Of a stretch of DNA of 64,000 bases, positions 22,601 through 33,319 are shown in pieces; within the stretch, counting starts at the first letter, position 1, and each line of letters starts with the position of its first letter. Source of the stretch: Petunia secreta (taxonomy: Eukaryota; Streptophyta; Magnoliopsida; Solanales; Solanaceae); contig JARKIP010000065.1 of the NCBI GenBank assembly GCA_029990175.1, forward strand, positions 9,490,501-9,554,500, written 5' to 3'. The notes under the pieces are model-generated. The model was not told the origin of the DNA. It saw only the letters and a list, made by a program, of their open reading frames with translations, and did no database searches. The position numbers and the translations under genes are program-made.

Positions 22601-23114
22601 TCTCAAATGAGCCATTGGGTCACCACTGCCATCGAACATATTGAACATGGGTGTCTTATAGCCCTTGGGCAACTTCAAGTCAGGGTACATGTAGAGGTCC
22701 TCATAAGCTAGCCCTCTGGTTCCTTTGGTGCCTTGGAATTGCTTGAATTTCTCCACCAGCCACTAGACTTGCTCTTTGGTGCTGTCTGAGTCTTTCTTTG
22801 TCCATGCATGCATGTCATCATCTTTGGTGAGTGATGCAATGGTTTTTGTTTCAACAGTAAAGGAAGGTAAGTTATTTGGTAGTGCTTTCGATGGTGCAAT
22901 GTAGGTAGGGTCAGGAACATCTTTCTCAGGAAATAGTTGATCTTTGCCGTGAGGGCGGGCGATTTTTTTTTGGTTCAATGATCTCATCAGCACGGGTGAG
23001 AGGAACCCTATTTTCCAATTCAAACAACCTCTATTCTAACTTAGCATAGTCTTCATAGGCGACCACACCTTACTTTTCGGGAGTTCCTTTTCAAACTTTG
23101 TCAAAATCAGCCAT
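19656..23114 (-). pseudogene. gag-protease of Ogre-C (broken)
   Basis: Starts with ATG at 23114. The capsid core is at about 22700-22280 ('MFDGSGDPMAH', 'DALVWYSKQQTKKW'), followed by a Pro/His-rich linker (22090-21860) and a zinc-knuckle variant 'CAYHSGGPGHDTEKC' near 21720. The protease has its active site as 'LIDIGSGLNICP' (about 20945-20910), with the Asp and Gly of the D-x-G motif present, and 'LLGRPWIH' downstream. It is followed by a G-patch-like 'GYEPGKSLGKNLDG' near 20080 and ends at the intron donor. Stops and shifts lie near 23025, 22760, 22260, 21967, 21210, 20800 and 20168. The G-patch after protease is consistent with plant Tat-type polyproteins. Confidence 0.85.
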
Positions 23115-23567
23115 GATATTGCGTCTCGTCCTTGTCCTTGCATGTTAAGGGGGAGATATTGGGATTGATCCTCTGGATCTCAACCGGTATTGCAGCGGAA
23201 CCAGAATGCACAAACCAAACTTCAGGGACTTGGGACTAACACAACAAAAACAAAGGAAATAAGGTAAATACACGTTAGTATTAATAAAGTCGTGTCCTAT
23301 TATGCAAGGGACCTTTTTTGTGCCAGAGGTAGGCCTATCAGTGATTCAAAGTAATGTTTGCACCAAACAGATCATTTCATTTGCATAAGCATAATCAACA
23401 CATGCCTTGAAACCCAAAATAACGAAATTTCATTTTATTTGCCTGGCTTTATTACAATCACTAATTTGAGACAATGACTCGACTAAAATGGAAAAAGGCA
23501 AAAAAAAAAAAAAAAGACGACTCGACTTAAAACGACCAGACTATGTGCCAAGCAAAGAGGTTTTGAA
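23115..23567 (-). other. Spacer between gag and ORF1b of Ogre-C
   Basis: Counterpart of 10763-11220. It is non-coding and includes an A-run at 23500-23514 (T-run in sense) and the 'ggatcaatcccaa' block before gag. Confidence 0.55.
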
Positions 23568-25201
23568 TCAAGCATCTGCTCCAGCATCTTCTTTCTCCTT
23601 TTTCCCTTCGGCTTCTTCCTGACGTTTTTGAACTAGGCTTATTGGTGGAGGAGCGACGAACATCTCTATCAGATCCTTCCCAGCTTGCATGTCTCCTAGA
23701 GCCTTTGTAAAGAATTCAAAGATTTCTACCCCCATTGTTTCCTTCTCTTCCAATGGTACTGACTTAAAATAATCTCCCCATCCTTTGAGAAAATCTTGTA
23801 GATTCCCAGTAGCTTGCCTTGCCGCCATGACTTTGCCTTTCCAATACTTTAGTTCATCCCCTTTGATCCTATCCTTGTACTGCCCTTTCATCTCCCCCTC
23901 TTGTGTTGCCATTAATTCTTTCTTACCTTGATCAAACTCGTGTCGCATCTTCTTGTATTTTTCAGTGACACTTGGAGCCTTGTCTTTTCTTTTCAGTGTA
24001 GTCTTTGATCGGAACCTCTCCCTATCTTCACTTAGCCAAAACTGTCTCGAGTAGCAACGGGGTTCACCCTACTATCTCGAGCACGACAAAACTGCATAGT
24101 AAGCCTTCCTTCCCACATTGTCAATATGGTACCAACCATCGGATGCTAAATGTCCTTTATGTCAACGTTGAAGCTTCTCCCTTTGGTAACCGGTAGAGTT
24201 TGTTTTGTCATCCCTACTTGCCAGAGGATTCTTAGAGGAACATAGTGGTGAGTTCCTCGGAATCCAATCAATGTCAAGAAATTGGTGTCTTGACCTTGTA
24301 TGGAAATGACGAAACCAGCACAGTTTTCAATTACCCATTGCACTTCTTGTAATTCTTCGAGCTTGATGTACCACCCTTGCATGTTCGCAGGGTCCTCCCA
24401 CAGTGTTGTTCTAGCCATGCGGGTGCTATGTGAGTGAATGCCTCCTTATATTGATGGCTTTGGTGCTATTGGGCAGATGGGGACACTGTGCAAATATTCT
24501 ATCAACCATATTTCAGCAAATGATTGCACCCTTCGAAGAAGTCTCCTTCTCTTCTACATTTGGTTAGAGCCCCTATAAACTTCCCCCAAAATTATTGGAA
24601 CCAAACTCACTTCACACTTCTAAGCGCTTTTGCATAACCCTTCGACCACTCTTCCCAGCCTTATGTCGATCTTTCCTTCTTTCTCGGGAAAAACCATGAT
24701 CCCCAGAAAAGCAACGATGAAAGCATTTGACTTGGTCCACTCCCAATCTTGAATTTCCCATGCCCCAGTACAATCATACTTAAGAGTTGGATCTCCAAAC
24801 CTAGAATACAAGTACACCAAAGTGACCTTTCCATCGTGCACTCCCTCGACATACGGATCATAAGGAGCGTTCAATAATTCAATGAACTTCTTAGGATCCA
24901 CGTCTCGGGAATAAATCATGGTCTCAGGTCCAGGCTCTAACCCTGCTAGTCCTCCAAACTCTTCCAGCATTGCTGCCAACTCCAAGCCATTGAAATGAAA
25001 TACCGCCCTTTTATAGTCCTAGAAATGTGTAGTGGCCTCGACTAAACCAGGCATGGCTGTGTAAGCCTTGAGAGCCACCAACTCCTCCAACACCTTTTGA
25101 ACATGAGCCTTACTAACAATAGCTAATTTTTCCCACCAGAGTCTGATCAAGTGAGGAGCTCGGGAAACAATCTCGAATTGAAATGTACCTCTCACAGCCA
25201 T
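23568..25201 (-). pseudogene. ORF1b of Ogre-C: plant-mobile-domain-like protein (broken)
   Basis: Starts 'MAVRGTFQFEIV' at 25201 and ends '...EKEDAGADA' with a stop at 23568. Blocks in order: 'WWEKLAIVSKAHVQKVLEEL', 'MELAAMLEEFGG' near 24980, 'YLYSRFGD' near 24800, 'VAFLGIMVFPE' near 24700, then a K/E-rich coiled-coil tail (23950-23700). Stops or shifts fall near 25018 (a TGG-to-TAG in 'HFWDY'), 24618, 24420, 24145 and 23950. It is a paralogue of ORF1a and an orthologue of Ogre-1 ORF1b. Molecular function is unknown. Confidence 0.75.
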
Positions 25202-25548
25202 AGTCTGAAAACAAACAAGAAGAGGTAACGATCAAAACATTCTTATAGTCTTGATCATACTTAGACAAACGATCAATATTTTGTGCAAACATTTCTTCGA
25301 ATCCATGCAAAGATGCAATTTTGTCATTTTCCAGGTGAAGAACCCTTTCGACATTTGGATGTAGGTTTACTAATGGGCTATAACGTGCCAAAGACGTATA
25401 GCCTTCCTAAGTTTGTTATGATGCAAGGAAAACAAATGCGCATTTTGTTGCCAATTATTCTCATAAATTCCCAAATCAATTTTGAAATTCAGTACACGAT
25501 GACTTTTGGAAATAAAAGATACAAAAGAAATGAAAATGACACTTGACT
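25202..25548 (-). other. Spacer between ORF1b and ORF1a of Ogre-C
   Basis: Counterpart of 8817-9144 in Ogre-1. Non-coding and AT-rich, with no recognised motif. Confidence 0.55.
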
Positions 25549-27080
25549 AGGCGGCACGCTCCTACTCCAGCCTGGCTCTCTTTGCTTCTCGAGTAATCTC
25601 TTTGACTTATTCCATAGCTTTGGTTAAGTACCCCTTAGCCTCTACTAAGTGTAAAATGTCCACCTCGGCACACTCTGAATTCCATTGTTCAAGCTTTGTC
25701 TCCAACGCCTCTATCTTTTCTTCTAACTCTAATGTACGTTTCCTCCATGCTTCGATCTCTTCTTTGTTTTATTTGTCCATTTTAATAGCTTTCGACATGA
25801 ATTCTCGGTATCGGATTTGAGCTTCTGCCTTATGATCTCTTATGTTATTTCCTCGGCTCGGCCCTACTGCCACATTTCCCTTTATGCTAGAGTGTAACCA
25901 ACTTTTGTAGTTTGGTTCGCATCCAGCGTTATATCGGTCTAACACTAGTAATTCTTCTCCCATGAGTTGTCTTCCTACACAGGATTTTCTAATGCTCTTA
26001 ACTCTTGGAACAACGTCCTCAGTGTAATCAAACTGATACGCCTTCATGTCTAGTATTAATGGTATGATTTGCTTCCTCCCTGCTTGCCTCATCACCCTCA
26101 GTGGTTGATAGAGTTGGAGACCTCTTAATCCCATAAGTATCACAAAGGATGCCTTCTTCTCAAGATGAAGTCTGATGAAGGAAACCAAGTGAACATCTAT
26201 TGAATTGAATCCTACGTTATGCTTTCAAACAACTTTAACCATTTCTTTGTTTTGCTTGGCTGCTTGAATTTTGGAACCCCGTATCGTTCTCTAACCAAGT
26301 AGTTGTAACCAGTTGGCTTAGACAATTCATGCACACCTCTCACTTTCCTCAAATGTTCCTTCAACCACGCTTGAAGTAGAAGATTGCAACCTTGGAAATA
26401 TTATGCTCCTCTTTTGCAACAACCCAAAGCCCGATAAATGTCCGCCACAATCATGGGAACTATAGTATAACGATAACCATCAATTTCATTAATATCGCAT
26501 CAGCAACCATGACAAGCCTAGAACATATGTCGTGACTCGAACTTTCAGGGAACACCATTACTCCCAAGAAATAAATAGTAAATGCAAGTGGTCTAGCTCC
26601 CCTCCAGTCATTGTAGGACTTGAACTCTTTCTTACGGTCGTCGAATGCACTCAAATACCCAAACCGGTTGTAAAAGTAGAAAAAGGATATTTTCTTTTGT
26701 TGTAAAAATTCTACATTCACACTTGCCACCATCCCTAATTTATTTCAAAACTCCTCGGCTGTGGGGACATTGGGTGCTAGAATGCGACTCCCTTGCCAAC
26801 GATGTTTGTTCAACCCCTAGTGCGATATGAATCCTCCTATCTCTTCTAGCAAAGGTGTTAACTCAACATCCCCAAATCTAAAAACATTTAGTTTTACATC
26901 CCAAAATGACATCGACGCTTCAATCATTTCTCTACACGGCTCCATTTCTAATAGAGAAACTAAATGACCCAAATGTTGACGTACATCGGTTTGCTCGCCC
27001 AATGACAAGTTATTCCACCAATTAGTTAACAAAGGAGGTGCGCCCATAGTCATTCTAAAATGGTGAAACTTTTGACTCAT
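25549..27080 (-). pseudogene. ORF1a of Ogre-C: plant-mobile-domain-like protein with coiled-coil tail (broken)
   Basis: Starts 'MSQKFHHFRM' at 27080. Domain blocks: 'WWNNLSLGEQTDV', 'VFRFGDVELTPLLEEIGG' near 26870, 'YNRFGYLSAF' near 26660, 'FLGVMVFPES' near 26560. The product then carries a 'GLRGLQLYQPLRVMRQAG' block near 26120, which has a counterpart in ORF1b, and a coiled coil of about 80 residues ending near 25550 ('cggcacg' then stop). It is broken by a stop at 26817 and by several later stops and shifts. The matching start in Ogre-1 fixes the ATG choice. Confidence 0.75.
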
Positions 27081-27720
27081 TGTGACCTATAAAGAAAAAA
27101 GTAGAGGATTAAAATTCCCCTCTTCTTTTGAGAACAATTGGACAACTATAAATGAGTTTTTATTTTCGTCTCACTTTTCTTGTCCCTCCTTTCCTTTTCT
27201 TTTCTTTTCTCTCAAATGCACATAAGCATGTCCAAACGTCCCTTCGGGGTTAAAAAGCCGTCAAGTAGTTTTGACAAGTTGAGAACTAGCCGGCTCACGG
27301 GGAGCCCTTCCTATGGCATGATGCATGCTCATTACAGTCAAAGAGTGGTGTAATTCTAGACACGGTTCCCCATGGTGGACGACCAAAGGGTGAGACCATT
27401 TGAAATTGTTGGTTGTACCACGGACCAACTATATTCCAAAATGTCCCTCCAAAAAGTTTTTTTTTGAGGTGGAGCGACCGTGGAATCCACGTAATCACCC
27501 GTGTGTGTGCAAAGTGTCATTTTCCAGGAGTGGAGGAATATGAGCGAAATATGCCAAGATTATATCAAATTTTTCAAGTTCATACAAATAAATAAATAAA
27601 TAAAAGGAAAAAAAACTAAAAAAAACTAAGTTAGTAAAATCATAATAATACGAATAAGAAGATAATATTCAATTAAACTCCAAAAAATACAGACTCGTTA
27701 TGGTTAGGACTTTGAAAATA
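27081..27720 (-). other. Leader of Ogre-C between PBS and ORF1a
   Basis: Same layout as 6641-7278. On the minus strand there is a purine-rich tract at about 27220-27180 and a pyrimidine-rich tract before the ATG. A small A/T microsatellite (aaat repeats) lies at about 27583-27602. Confidence 0.6.
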
Positions 27721-27738
27721 TCCCCAGCAGAGTCGCCA
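27721..27738 (-). other. Primer binding site of Ogre-C
   Basis: Minus-strand TGGCGACTCTGCTGGGGA, three bases from the 5' LTR end at 27742, identical to the Ogre-1 PBS. Confidence 0.85.
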
Positions 27739-27741
27739 TTC

Positions 27742-28180
27742 TGTCATACCAAATTTTAAACTAGACCCGGAGCGAGTCAGATTTTAGATTTGACTGGGTA
27801 ACTCATTTGAGTTTAAGAATTGGAGTCGCCACCTAATATAGATTTCTAAGGTGTATTAGGTCACCTAAGCGTCTAAGGTCAAGTCTTTTGTCAAACCGGT
27901 CTAGTTTCAGAGATTCCGTGGGTAAGAAGTCCAAATGACTCGGGAAAGAAGGTGTTAGGTACTTTCCCAAGTCCCACGAAAGGTGGTTCCCGCCCGAGTC
28001 TACATTTTGGGATGTCTTCACAAAATTATAAACATTATCACATGTATTACCAACTTATATGGCCAAATTCGCAATCCATTTATAAAACTAAGTCTAATTA
28101 GATAAGTCTAGATAGCATGTATGTATTTGGGTTTCACACTTTATATATATGGCCTATATTCAATGCCTACTCGCATTTAT
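27742..28180 (-). repeat. 5' LTR stump of Ogre-C
   Basis: On the minus strand this is the last ~440 bp of the LTR, ending GGTATGACA. The block with 'gggtaagaagtccaaatgac' matches all other Ogre-like LTR ends (for example 52740-52770). Homology to the LTR continues to about 28177, then changes abruptly to coding sequence of plus-strand Ogre-D. The remaining ~3 kb of the LTR is lost. Confidence 0.8.
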
Positions 28181-28185
28181 GCCAC

Positions 28186-28711
28186 CCGAACCTATGGAAG
28201 TAGTGATCGAAGATCCATACGTACTCCCACAACCTGCAAAGAGGCCCGGAGATTGGGTCATAGGCATCATGATCAAGTGAGGCTATGAACCGGACAAAGA
28301 TTTTGGCAAGAACTTGGATGGCATGGTCGAGCCAATCAGAATTGTGATGAGGCCCGACAACGAGAAGGCTGGCATAGGGTACATTGTGACCTACGAAAAG
28401 AGCATGGAAGAAGCGTCACTGGATTTTGAGTTCTATAAGAAAAGCACCGAGACTCTCTTGCATATCTTCGTCTCGTCTGGATACTTGGATGGCCGAAAAG
28501 GGAAGGTGTCCGCAGCACAAGGAGTGGAGTCGAAGATAGCTGATGCTGAAGAGGATCTGCTGGCAGGAATGCAAAATCTATTCACAGCTGATGAAGACTG
28601 TTGTGTAATCCTGGAAGAACATATTGAACTTCTTGAACTAACAAAGGCTGGATCTGGAGCAGCACTGAACAACTGGATCAGCAACCGGGCCTAAGCTTAC
28701 CGTGGACCTTG
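28186..28711 (+). pseudogene. 3' end of gag-protease of Ogre-D (fragment)
   Basis: Encodes the segment after protease, with the G-patch-like 'GYEPDKDFGKNLDG' near 28285-28325 and an acidic stretch to 'LNNWISNRA' and a stop at about 28692-28694. In-frame stops occur at 28278 (CAA/CAG-type codon to TGA) and 28692. It ends at the predicted intron donor CCTTG|GTAGAG. Confidence 0.7.
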
Positions 28712-28918
28712 GTAGAGCTGAGGGGATAAAATTTATTTTTTTATGTTTTCTACAATAAAACCCGATGCTGAGTCGTGGAGTTTGCATTTTCCCTCTTTGT
28801 TTGCACATGTCTTCCTACAAACTTTGTTTTGCAAGGATTCATAAATAAAATGTCGCATTATTCCCCTTTTAACTTTTTGCTTTAATCCTTTAATTTTTGC
28901 AATAATTTACTTTTTCAG
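28712..28918 (+). other. Predicted intron between protease and RT in Ogre-D
   Basis: 207 nt with donor GTAGAG and acceptor TTACTTTTTCAG. It is AT-rich with many stops. Excision puts '...YRGPC' in frame with 'IQTNNPIES', matching Ogre-C. The two copies differ in length (207 and 194 nt) but keep both splice sites. Confidence 0.65.
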
Positions 28919-31316
28919 CATCCAAACTAATAATCCCATTGAGTCCACAATCACAACGTGTAATAAAACAATGGACCTCAAGGAAACTGGGATTGATTAT
29001 GATGATTTTGATGAAACCACACAAGAAGAACTTGGCAGATTTGAAAACAAACCTAAGCCAAACCTTGAGGAAACTGATGTGATAAACTTAGGAGATGAGG
29101 AAATTGTGAAAGAGACAAGGATCAGTGGGCATCTCACCGCCAAGGATAAAAAGCGATATACTGCGTTTCTTAAATAAAATGAGGACGTATTCGCCTGGTC
29201 GTACGATGACATGATTGGCATAAGCACGGATGTGGTAGCTCAGAAATTACCTATCAATCCGGGCTTTCCGTCAGGCAAACAAAAGGCCCGAACTTTTAAG
29301 TCATCGGTTCTGTTGAAGATTGGTGAAGAAGTAACCAAGCACCTCAATGCAGGGATTATGAAAACAGTCAAATATCCAACTTAGCTGGCTAACATTGTTC
29401 CAGTGCCGAAGAAAGATGGAAAAATCCGAGTTTGCATGGATTATAGAGATTTTGAATAGAGCAAGCCCGAAGGATGATTTTCCTCTGCCGAACATACACA
29501 TCCTAATTGATAATTACGCGAAACATGAGCTGCAATCCTTCGTGGACTGATTCGCTGGTTGCCATCAAGTTCTCATGGATGAGGAGGATGCCGAGAAGAC
29601 GGCTTTTACTACATCTTAGGGGACTTATTGCTACAAGGTTATGTCATTTGGGTTGAAGAATATTGGGGCAACTTACATGAGGGCTATGATAACTATGTTC
29701 CATGACCTGATACACAAAGAGATTGAAGTCTATGTAGACGACATGATCATCAAATTAAAGAAGAGTTCGAAGCATCTTGACAATTGCATAAGTTTTTCAA
29801 CCGCTTGCGAAAGTACAATCTAAACCTAAATCTGGAAAAGTGTGCTTCTGTTATTCCGGCAGGGAAGCTCCATGGTTTCATCGTTAGTAGAAGGGGTATC
29901 GAGCTGGATCCGTCCAAGATCAAAGCCATCATAGAATTTCCACCGGCGAAAAGCAAGAAAGAGGTCATGAGTTTCTCGGGAAGGCTCAATTACATCAGCC
30001 GTTTCATAGCACAACCCACCGTCATCTGTGACCCAATCATCAATTTGCTGAAAAATGACACAGTGATCGAGTGGACAGAGGATTTCCAAAAAGCATTTGA
30101 TCGGATAAAGGAGTACTTGTCTTGCCCGCCTGTGCTAGTCCCACCTGAGCCTGGGCGACCCTTGATCTTGTACCTGTCCGTGGTAGATTCGGCCTTTGGT
30201 CGCGTATTAGGACAACATGATTCGACTGGAAGGAAGTTGCAAGCAATATACTATCTAAGCAAGAAGTTTATTCCTTACCAGGCCAAGTACGTATTGCTGG
30301 AGCGCTCGTGCTGCGCGCTGACTTGGATAGCACAGAAGTTGAGACATTACCTGACATCTTACTCAAAATTGCTGATATCGAGGATGGACCCTCTCAAATA
30401 CATCTTCCAAAAACCCATGCCTACCGGAAAGCTGGCTAAATGGAAAATGCTGCTCAGTGAATTCGACATCACTTTTGTCACCCAAAAGACAATAAAGGCT
30501 CAAGCCTTGGCTGATCATATAGCCGAGAATCCAATGGGAGATGACTATGAACCCTTGCACACTTATTTCCCCAACGAGGAAGTTATGTTCGTAGGGGAAG
30601 ACATCACCGAAGAGTATGATGGCTGGAGGCTATTCTTTGATGGCGCGATAAATTTCAAAGGAGTCAGCATTGGGGCAGTATTAGTTTCCGAGACTGGACA
30701 ACACTATCCTATCATGGCCAAACTAAGGTTTCCTTGTACCAACAACATGGCGGAGTATGAAGCTTGTATTTTGGATCTTATATTGGCAGTGGACATGAAA
30801 ATACAAGAGCTGTTAGCAATCGGGGATTCTGATTTATTAATTCACCAAGTTCGAGGAAATTGGACAGCGAAGAGTTTGAAGATATTGCCATACCTGGAGT
30901 GCATAAAGGGGCTGAAGAAAAGATTCACTAAGATATAGTTCCGGCATGTACCTAGATTGCAAAATGAGTTCGTGGACGCTTTGGCTACCATATCTATTGT
31001 GATCAAGCATCCTGACAAAAACTACATTGACCCAATACCCGTGACAGTGAGGAAGCAGCCAGCATACTGCTACCACGTGGAAGAAGAATCAGACGGACAG
31101 CCTTGGTTCTACAATATCAAAGGGTTTCTCAAAGATGGCAATTATCCAAAGAATACGACAAGTCTCCAAAAGAACACACTGGGGATGTTAGAAAATGGGT
31201 TCTTTCTGAATGGAGAGGTTTTGTAAAAGAAGACACCCGATCTAGGTTTGTTGAGGTGTGTGGACGTAAAAGAAGCCGCTAAACTGTTGGAAGAGATACA
31301 CTATGGGACGTGTGGA
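28919..31316 (+). pseudogene. RT, dual RNase H and start of integrase of Ogre-D (broken)
   Basis: RT: 'VPVPKKDGKIRVCMDYRD' near 29400, 'YMRAMITMFHDLI' near 29680, and an intact YVDD box at about 29730-29742. A long open stretch (29784-30938) covers the RT connection, the first RNase H and the second RNase H ('WRLFFDGAINF', 'NNMAEYEACI', 'LLAIGDSDLLIHQVRG'). Stops fall near 29175, 29382, 29457 and 30936 and at 31224, with several shifts between 29450 and 29640. The zinc-binding part of integrase begins just before the break at 31316. Confidence 0.85.
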
Positions 31317-31345
31317 AGATTTTGTAAGGAATTATAGGCAAAAAA

Positions 31346-31914
31346 TTGCCAAACATCATGGAGGCTGGCCGAGCAGAAGAGTTGAGGAGGATTGGGGGTC
31401 AGTGGGACTGTTTAAAGGCTAATCTTCAGGACAAGATTGTTGATCTTGAGAAGCATCTGCTCGATTCTGAGGTTGACTTGGACCAAGCTTGTAAAGTGGT
31501 CGAGGAGTGTAACCTTGAGCTCGAAAAATCTCGAGAGGTCATTTCCAAACTTAAATCTGAAAAGAAAGCTCAAGAGGAGATTCTTCGAGGTAAGATCGAA
31601 GTAGGAAATGCGACGATTGATGACCTGAACGAGCAGCTCCATAGCCAATGGAAAGAGCTCTCGTTGAAGGTGAACGAGCTTGATGTTCAAGCTCAGACCC
31701 TCGATGCCAAGTTGAGACTCTTCAGAACGAAGGGGCCATGTTCTCGTCCAAGCTCGAGTCCAAGATCAAGCCTAAGCTGAAGTCTCGTGATACTAGGGCT
31801 CGAGTTGAGAAAAATTAGGCTATCATCCAAATCAAGCTGAGGACTCTCGAGCTCTGCAAAGCTGGGGCAAACTTGGACGAGGAAATAGCTAAGGCACAGG
31901 AGGATGTTGCCTAG
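31346..31914 (+). pseudogene. Antisense coiled-coil ORF of Tat-F (C-terminal part, frameshifted)
   Basis: Open from 31346 to 31780 and, after a frame change near 31700, readable to a TAG at 31912-31914. The product is highly charged with leucine heptads ('LKANLQDKIVDLEKHLLDSE', 'ELEKSREVISKLKSEKKAQ') over about 180 residues, a long coiled coil. One in-frame stop is at about 31816. Orientation is opposite to gag-protease of Tat-F. The N-terminal domain, possibly mobile-domain-like as in other antisense Tat ORFs, is lost at the 31316 junction. Function is unknown. Confidence 0.55.
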
Positions 31915-32680
31915 GCTTAGCGGTTGATGAGCAATTTTCCTTCGAGCATCGAAGTGGAGACGAGGAAGGCGAGGATTTTGAAGCCTCGTCTAATGAACTT
32001 TTCCTCCTTTTGTTTTTTGCCTGGGCTTCGAGCCTTAAGCCTTTAGGCCAATTCTTTGTAAATTCTCCTGTTGGCCTTCGAGGCATTTAATGAACATTCA
32101 GAATATTGCAATCTTTTACTTCGTATTGACGATACCTATTTCATGTCGTTTGAGTTTTTTGCTTGCAAGACTTCAGATAATAAAAATGAGGCTAGCTTAG
32201 ACGACATCTTGTTCTCGAGCCGAGGCATAAATGAAAACAGGCTTTAGGCATTAAATAAAAAAGAAACTGAGTTCAAGTTTTATTGATGTAATACGAGCTT
32301 ACTTACATAAGTGTCAGTCATCGGTTAAAACTTAAGCAAATTTTTATTACAACAGCCTCCTCGGGCGATAATATCAGATAACAGAATAAAATTCTAAAGT
32401 ACCAGTCCCCGGTGTGTGGATCAACAGTCTTCGAGTTTTGCTTTCGAAGTCCCCAGCTGTATCATTCCCTTTTCACCCCCCAGTGTTTGGGTGCGAAGAT
32501 TATGGACCCGAGCACTGATTGTTGTTTTCTCAGTTTCCTGAGAAGGATAGGCGAAAAGAACTAGGGGTGACCATCACTCGACCCAAATGCTGGGGCATCG
32601 ACAGCTTCGAGTTGTGGGCTCAAGTCTGAATTTAACGAGGGGTAACAAACCTCAATATCGGGCCCCAAGCCTAGTAATTA
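31915..32680. other. Non-coding region between the antisense ORF and protease of Tat-F
   Basis: No conserved ORF. Read on the plus strand it looks like a 3' UTR of the coiled-coil ORF (T-rich, 'ctttgtaaattctcc'). Repeated 'cttcgag' motifs are scattered through it. No pol remnant is recognised. Confidence 0.5.
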
Positions 32681-33319
32681 CTATTTAGGCGGCTTAACCA
32701 AGGACACTCCACTCTTCATCGCAATCGAGCAGCACTCACGAGCTATACGTTGTTCTCCTCGAATAGCACGAATTCCCGATGGTGTTGGGAACTTGATTAC
32801 CTGATGCAAGGTGGATGGAACAACTTCCATTTCAAGGATCCAAGGCTTCCCGAGGATAATATTATAAGCCATATCCTCTGCCATTACTTGGAAAACGGTC
32901 TTCTTATCTACTCCTTCGGCAGTCGTAGTAAGAGTAATTTCCCCAAGTATTTTTTTAGTTGAATTATTGAACCCTGTCAATATGGTTGCTTTCGGGACGA
33001 CGAGGTCATTTAACCATATTTTCTTCACTGCTCCATAATTGATGATGTTCACCGAGCTACCAGGGATGACCAAAACCCTTTTGACGTTGCAGTCATTAAT
33101 CCTTAACATCATTACCAAAGCATCATGATGAGGGAACATCATCCCATCAAAATCTTCAGTATCAATCAAAATCTCATTCATTAACCCACCAACTCGGGTC
33201 CTTTTCTCCACAGTTATCAAAAGATTTGCAAATTTCTTCGTAACCGCGAAGTTAACACCATTCACTTCTGACCCCTCCCGCCCTGTTATAATGTTCACCA
33301 CTCTTTTTGGTAACTCCAC
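32681..33319 (-). pseudogene. Protease region of Tat-F (active-site Asp lost)
   Basis: Retropepsin-like segment of 212 residues. The active-site loop reads 'VKRVLVIPGSSVNII'; in related plant gypsy proteases the residue before P/G-G-S-S is Asp, so catalysis should be lost. A downstream 'NIILGKPWI' corresponds to the second conserved protease block. The frame ends at a stop right after 'SLVKPPK'. No RT follows. Confidence 0.7.

Larger units (their letters stand above)
162..28180 (-). mobile_element. Ogre-C: Ogre-like Tat-lineage Ty3/gypsy element, minus strand, interrupted by Ogre-1
   Basis: Reading on the minus strand the order is 5' LTR stump (28180-27742), PBS, ORF1a, ORF1b, gag-protease, a short intron, RT/RNase H/integrase, a 3' UTR with tandem repeats, PPT and 3' LTR (2095 leftwards). 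This order, an intron between protease and RT, two RNase H modules, extra ORFs before gag, LTRs of several kb and 3' UTR satellites are hallmarks of the Ogre/Tat lineage. The element is split by Ogre-1 at 2995/15149. All coding parts carry in-frame stops. The 5' LTR is cut at about 28180, where plus-strand Ogre-D begins. It cannot be autonomous. Confidence 0.85.
28186..31316 (+). mobile_element. Ogre-D: gag-pol fragment without LTRs
   Basis: Plus-strand fragment running from the end of protease through the intron, RT and both RNase H domains to the start of integrase. Homology to Ogre-C begins at about 28186 ('aacctatggaag') and ends at about 31316 ('ggacgtgtgg'). Both ends are abrupt with no LTR, PBS or duplication visible. 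It is more diverged from Ogre-C than Ogre-B is, so it is a separate family member rather than part of the inverted duplication. Confidence 0.8.
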
